A program made the position numbers and the translations under genes. Positions 14,041 to 15,186 of a DNA stretch of 15,186 nucleotides are shown in pieces (positions within the stretch are counted from its first letter, which is position 1; every line of letters starts with the position of its first letter). Source of the DNA: Lentisphaeria bacterium UBA7640 (GTDB lineage Bacteria > Verrucomicrobiota > Lentisphaeria > Victivallales > Victivallaceae); NCBI GenBank assembly GCA_002483765.1, contig DLIO01000072.1:1-15186 (forward strand), in the 5' to 3' direction. The notes beneath the pieces are model-generated. The model made no database searches. It was not told the origin of the DNA and worked only from the letters and a program-made list of their open reading frames with translations.

Positions 14041-15156
14041 ATGAATATTACTATCGATTCCGTGACGCTTTATCCATTTTCAATCCCATTAAAAATGCCA
14101 TTCCGGATTAGCGCCGGTGAAATCCACCAAAAAGATGGTCTGATTCTTGAAATGAAAAGCGCTGGACTAACCGGTTGGGGAGAAGTATCGGTCGACAAAA
14201 CGCCATTTTACGCGCATGAAACAGTCGGTTCCGCAATTGATCTACTGACCAACTCACTGGTTCCGCTGGTGATCGGCAAAAGCTTCACGCATCCTGACCA
14301 AGTTACCGAGATACTCGATCATTATCGTGGCAATAACTTCGCCAAAGCCGCCATCGACGCCGCGGTGTGGGATATTTACGGACAAATGCTGGGCGAACCG
14401 TGCTGGAAACTGCTTGGCGGAACCCGAGAAACAGTCGAAGTCGGACCCAGTATTGGCATTAAAAATGATCATGCACTGACTGTTGATGCGGTCGCCAAAC
14501 AACTCGCCGATGGCATGAAGCGCATAAAGATCAAAGTTTGTCCAGGTTTGGATTTTAAGTTTATCGAAGCGGTGCGCCGCGAATTCCCTGACATTAGCTT
14601 GATGGTTGACGCTAATAATGCTTACCAATTTTCCGATTGGCAAGAGATTGCCCAATGGGATCGTTTCAAACTTTTGATGATTGAACAACCACTCAACGAA
14701 CATGACGTCTACTTCCATTCACTTCTTCGCCAAAAAATCAAAAACCCACTCTGTCTTGATGAAAGCATCCATACCATGCACGATGCTCAATGCAGTGCCG
14801 CACTTAAAGCTGCCGATATTATTAACCTCAAAGTTTGCCGGGTTGGCGGACTTTCTAACACCCGCCGCATCCATGATTTTTGTTCCCAAAATGGTATCGT
14901 CAACTGGATCGGCAGTCGCGTCGGCTCCGGTGTAGCCGAAGCAGCACGACTTGCCGCCGCCACTTTGCCAAATTGTTCGTTACCTTCAGACTGTGTAATT
15001 TCCGCAATGTATATGTCCGATGACATTCTTACCGAACCGTTCGATTTGAAAGGCTGCATGGTAAAAGCCAAAACCTCGCCTGGACTCGGGATAAATGTCA
15101 ATCGCAAAAGACTCGCTAAATACGCTTCCACGAAATTAGAATTAGCGATAAAGTAA
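14041..15156 (+). CDS. enolase-superfamily enzyme, OSBS/N-succinylamino acid racemase family
   Basis: This 371-residue protein has the capping domain plus TIM barrel of the muconate-lactonizing subgroup. The catalytic set is complete: the KxK pair K163/K165, metal ligands D190 (VDANNAY), E215 (IEQPL) and D240 (CLDES), and K264 (NLKVCRVGGL). PFYAHETVGSA (55-65), FAKAAIDAAVWDIYGQ (100-115), GPSIGI (135-140) and the C-terminal DDILTEPFDL fit the o-succinylbenzoate synthase/N-succinylamino acid racemase branch (menC-like). The barrel's last strand is odd: NWIGSRVGSGVAEAA replaces the usual WxGGMxExGxG, so the Glu is Gly. Substrate is therefore uncertain: menaquinone synthesis, amino acid racemisation or something else. 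No other men gene is nearby. AAGAGAG precedes the ATG, 12 nt after the previous gene. Confidence 0.85.
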   Translation: MNITIDSVTLYPFSIPLKMPFRISAGEIHQKDGLILEMKSAGLTGWGEVSVDKTPFYAHETVGSAIDLLTNSLVPLVIGKSFTHPDQVTEILDHYRGNNFAKAAIDAAVWDIYGQMLGEPCWKLLGGTRETVEVGPSIGIKNDHALTVDAVAKQLADGMKRIKIKVCPGLDFKFIEAVRREFPDISLMVDANNAYQFSDWQEIAQWDRFKLLMIEQPLNEHDVYFHSLLRQKIKNPLCLDESIHTMHDAQCSAALKAADIINLKVCRVGGLSNTRRIHDFCSQNGIVNWIGSRVGSGVAEAARLAAATLPNCSLPSDCVISAMYMSDDILTEPFDLKGCMVKAKTSPGLGINVNRKRLAKYASTKLELAIK

Positions 15157-15169
15157 GTCTTAAATTCGC

Positions 15170-15186
15170 GCGCGCATAATGCGCGC
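15170..15186 (+). terminator. GC-rich hairpin at window end, possible terminator
   Basis: GCGCGC, a 5-nt loop ATAAT and GCGCGC form a perfect 6-bp stem that ends exactly at the window edge, 13 nt after the stop codon of the last gene. The stem may extend further left (CGC precedes it). Whether a T-run follows cannot be seen, so it is only a probable operon terminator. Confidence 0.45.

Noticed and set aside
14254..14718. Reverse-strand frame of 154 codons inside the enolase-superfamily gene
   Set aside because: The forward frame carries all catalytic residues; the reverse product resembles nothing and has no start signals.
1..15186. CRISPR array, phage, transposon or defence system
   Set aside because: I saw no regularly spaced repeats, transposase, integrase, toxin-antitoxin pair or defence nuclease; the CPBP protein alone is not enough to call an immunity system.

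Overview
The window is a bacterial chromosome segment of moderate G+C that is packed with translation genes. It divides into a long leftward block (about 142-9440), a leftward panB gene (9771-10571) and a rightward four-gene run (10804-15156). The cells are bacterial: L35, L20, L19, S16, IF3, TrmD and a bacterial PheST pair are all present. The order rpsP-KH protein-trmD-rplS-rnhB resembles Firmicutes and several Gram-negative phyla. The alanine-rich S16 tail, the threonyl-tRNA synthetase without a TGS domain and the PheS four-cysteine insert fit a Gram-negative lineage, perhaps of the PVC/Lentisphaerota type. That placement is only a guess from gene style; no rRNA is present to settle it.

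Leftward block, in transcription order: rpsP (S16), khpA (KH RNA-binding protein), trmD, rplS (L19), rnhB, thrS, infC, rpmI (L35), rplT (L20), a strong intrinsic terminator, pheS, pheT. Two conserved clusters that lie apart in many genomes, the rpsP/trmD/rplS cluster and the thrS/infC/rpmI/rplT/pheST cluster, are joined here through rnhB. Spacers are mostly short, suggesting one or a few long transcripts. rimM, which usually sits beside trmD, is absent from this position. A candidate promoter overlapping a perfect inverted repeat lies upstream of rpsP.

Control features in the block match what is known of this cluster elsewhere. infC almost certainly starts at a rare AUC codon placed 8 nt after a GGAGG ribosome binding site. 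The infC-rpmI spacer can form hairpins that compete with pairing near the rpmI ribosome binding site, a plausible L20 feedback site. The rplT-pheS terminator separates the ribosomal genes from pheST.

Right part: panB (pantothenate pathway) and an RNase R/II-family exonuclease are divergent across a 232-nt promoter region. The exonuclease is followed closely by a CPBP-family membrane protein, a small membrane-anchored protein of unknown function, and an enolase-superfamily enzyme of the o-succinylbenzoate synthase/N-succinylamino acid racemase family. Their spacing (5, 1 and 12 nt) suggests one operon, although no pathway obviously links them. The window ends inside or just after a GC-rich hairpin that may be their terminator.

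I found no rRNA, confident tRNA, CRISPR array, insertion sequence, phage or defence system. This is mainly a housekeeping region, and the points of interest are start codons, RNA control structures and unusual domain extensions.
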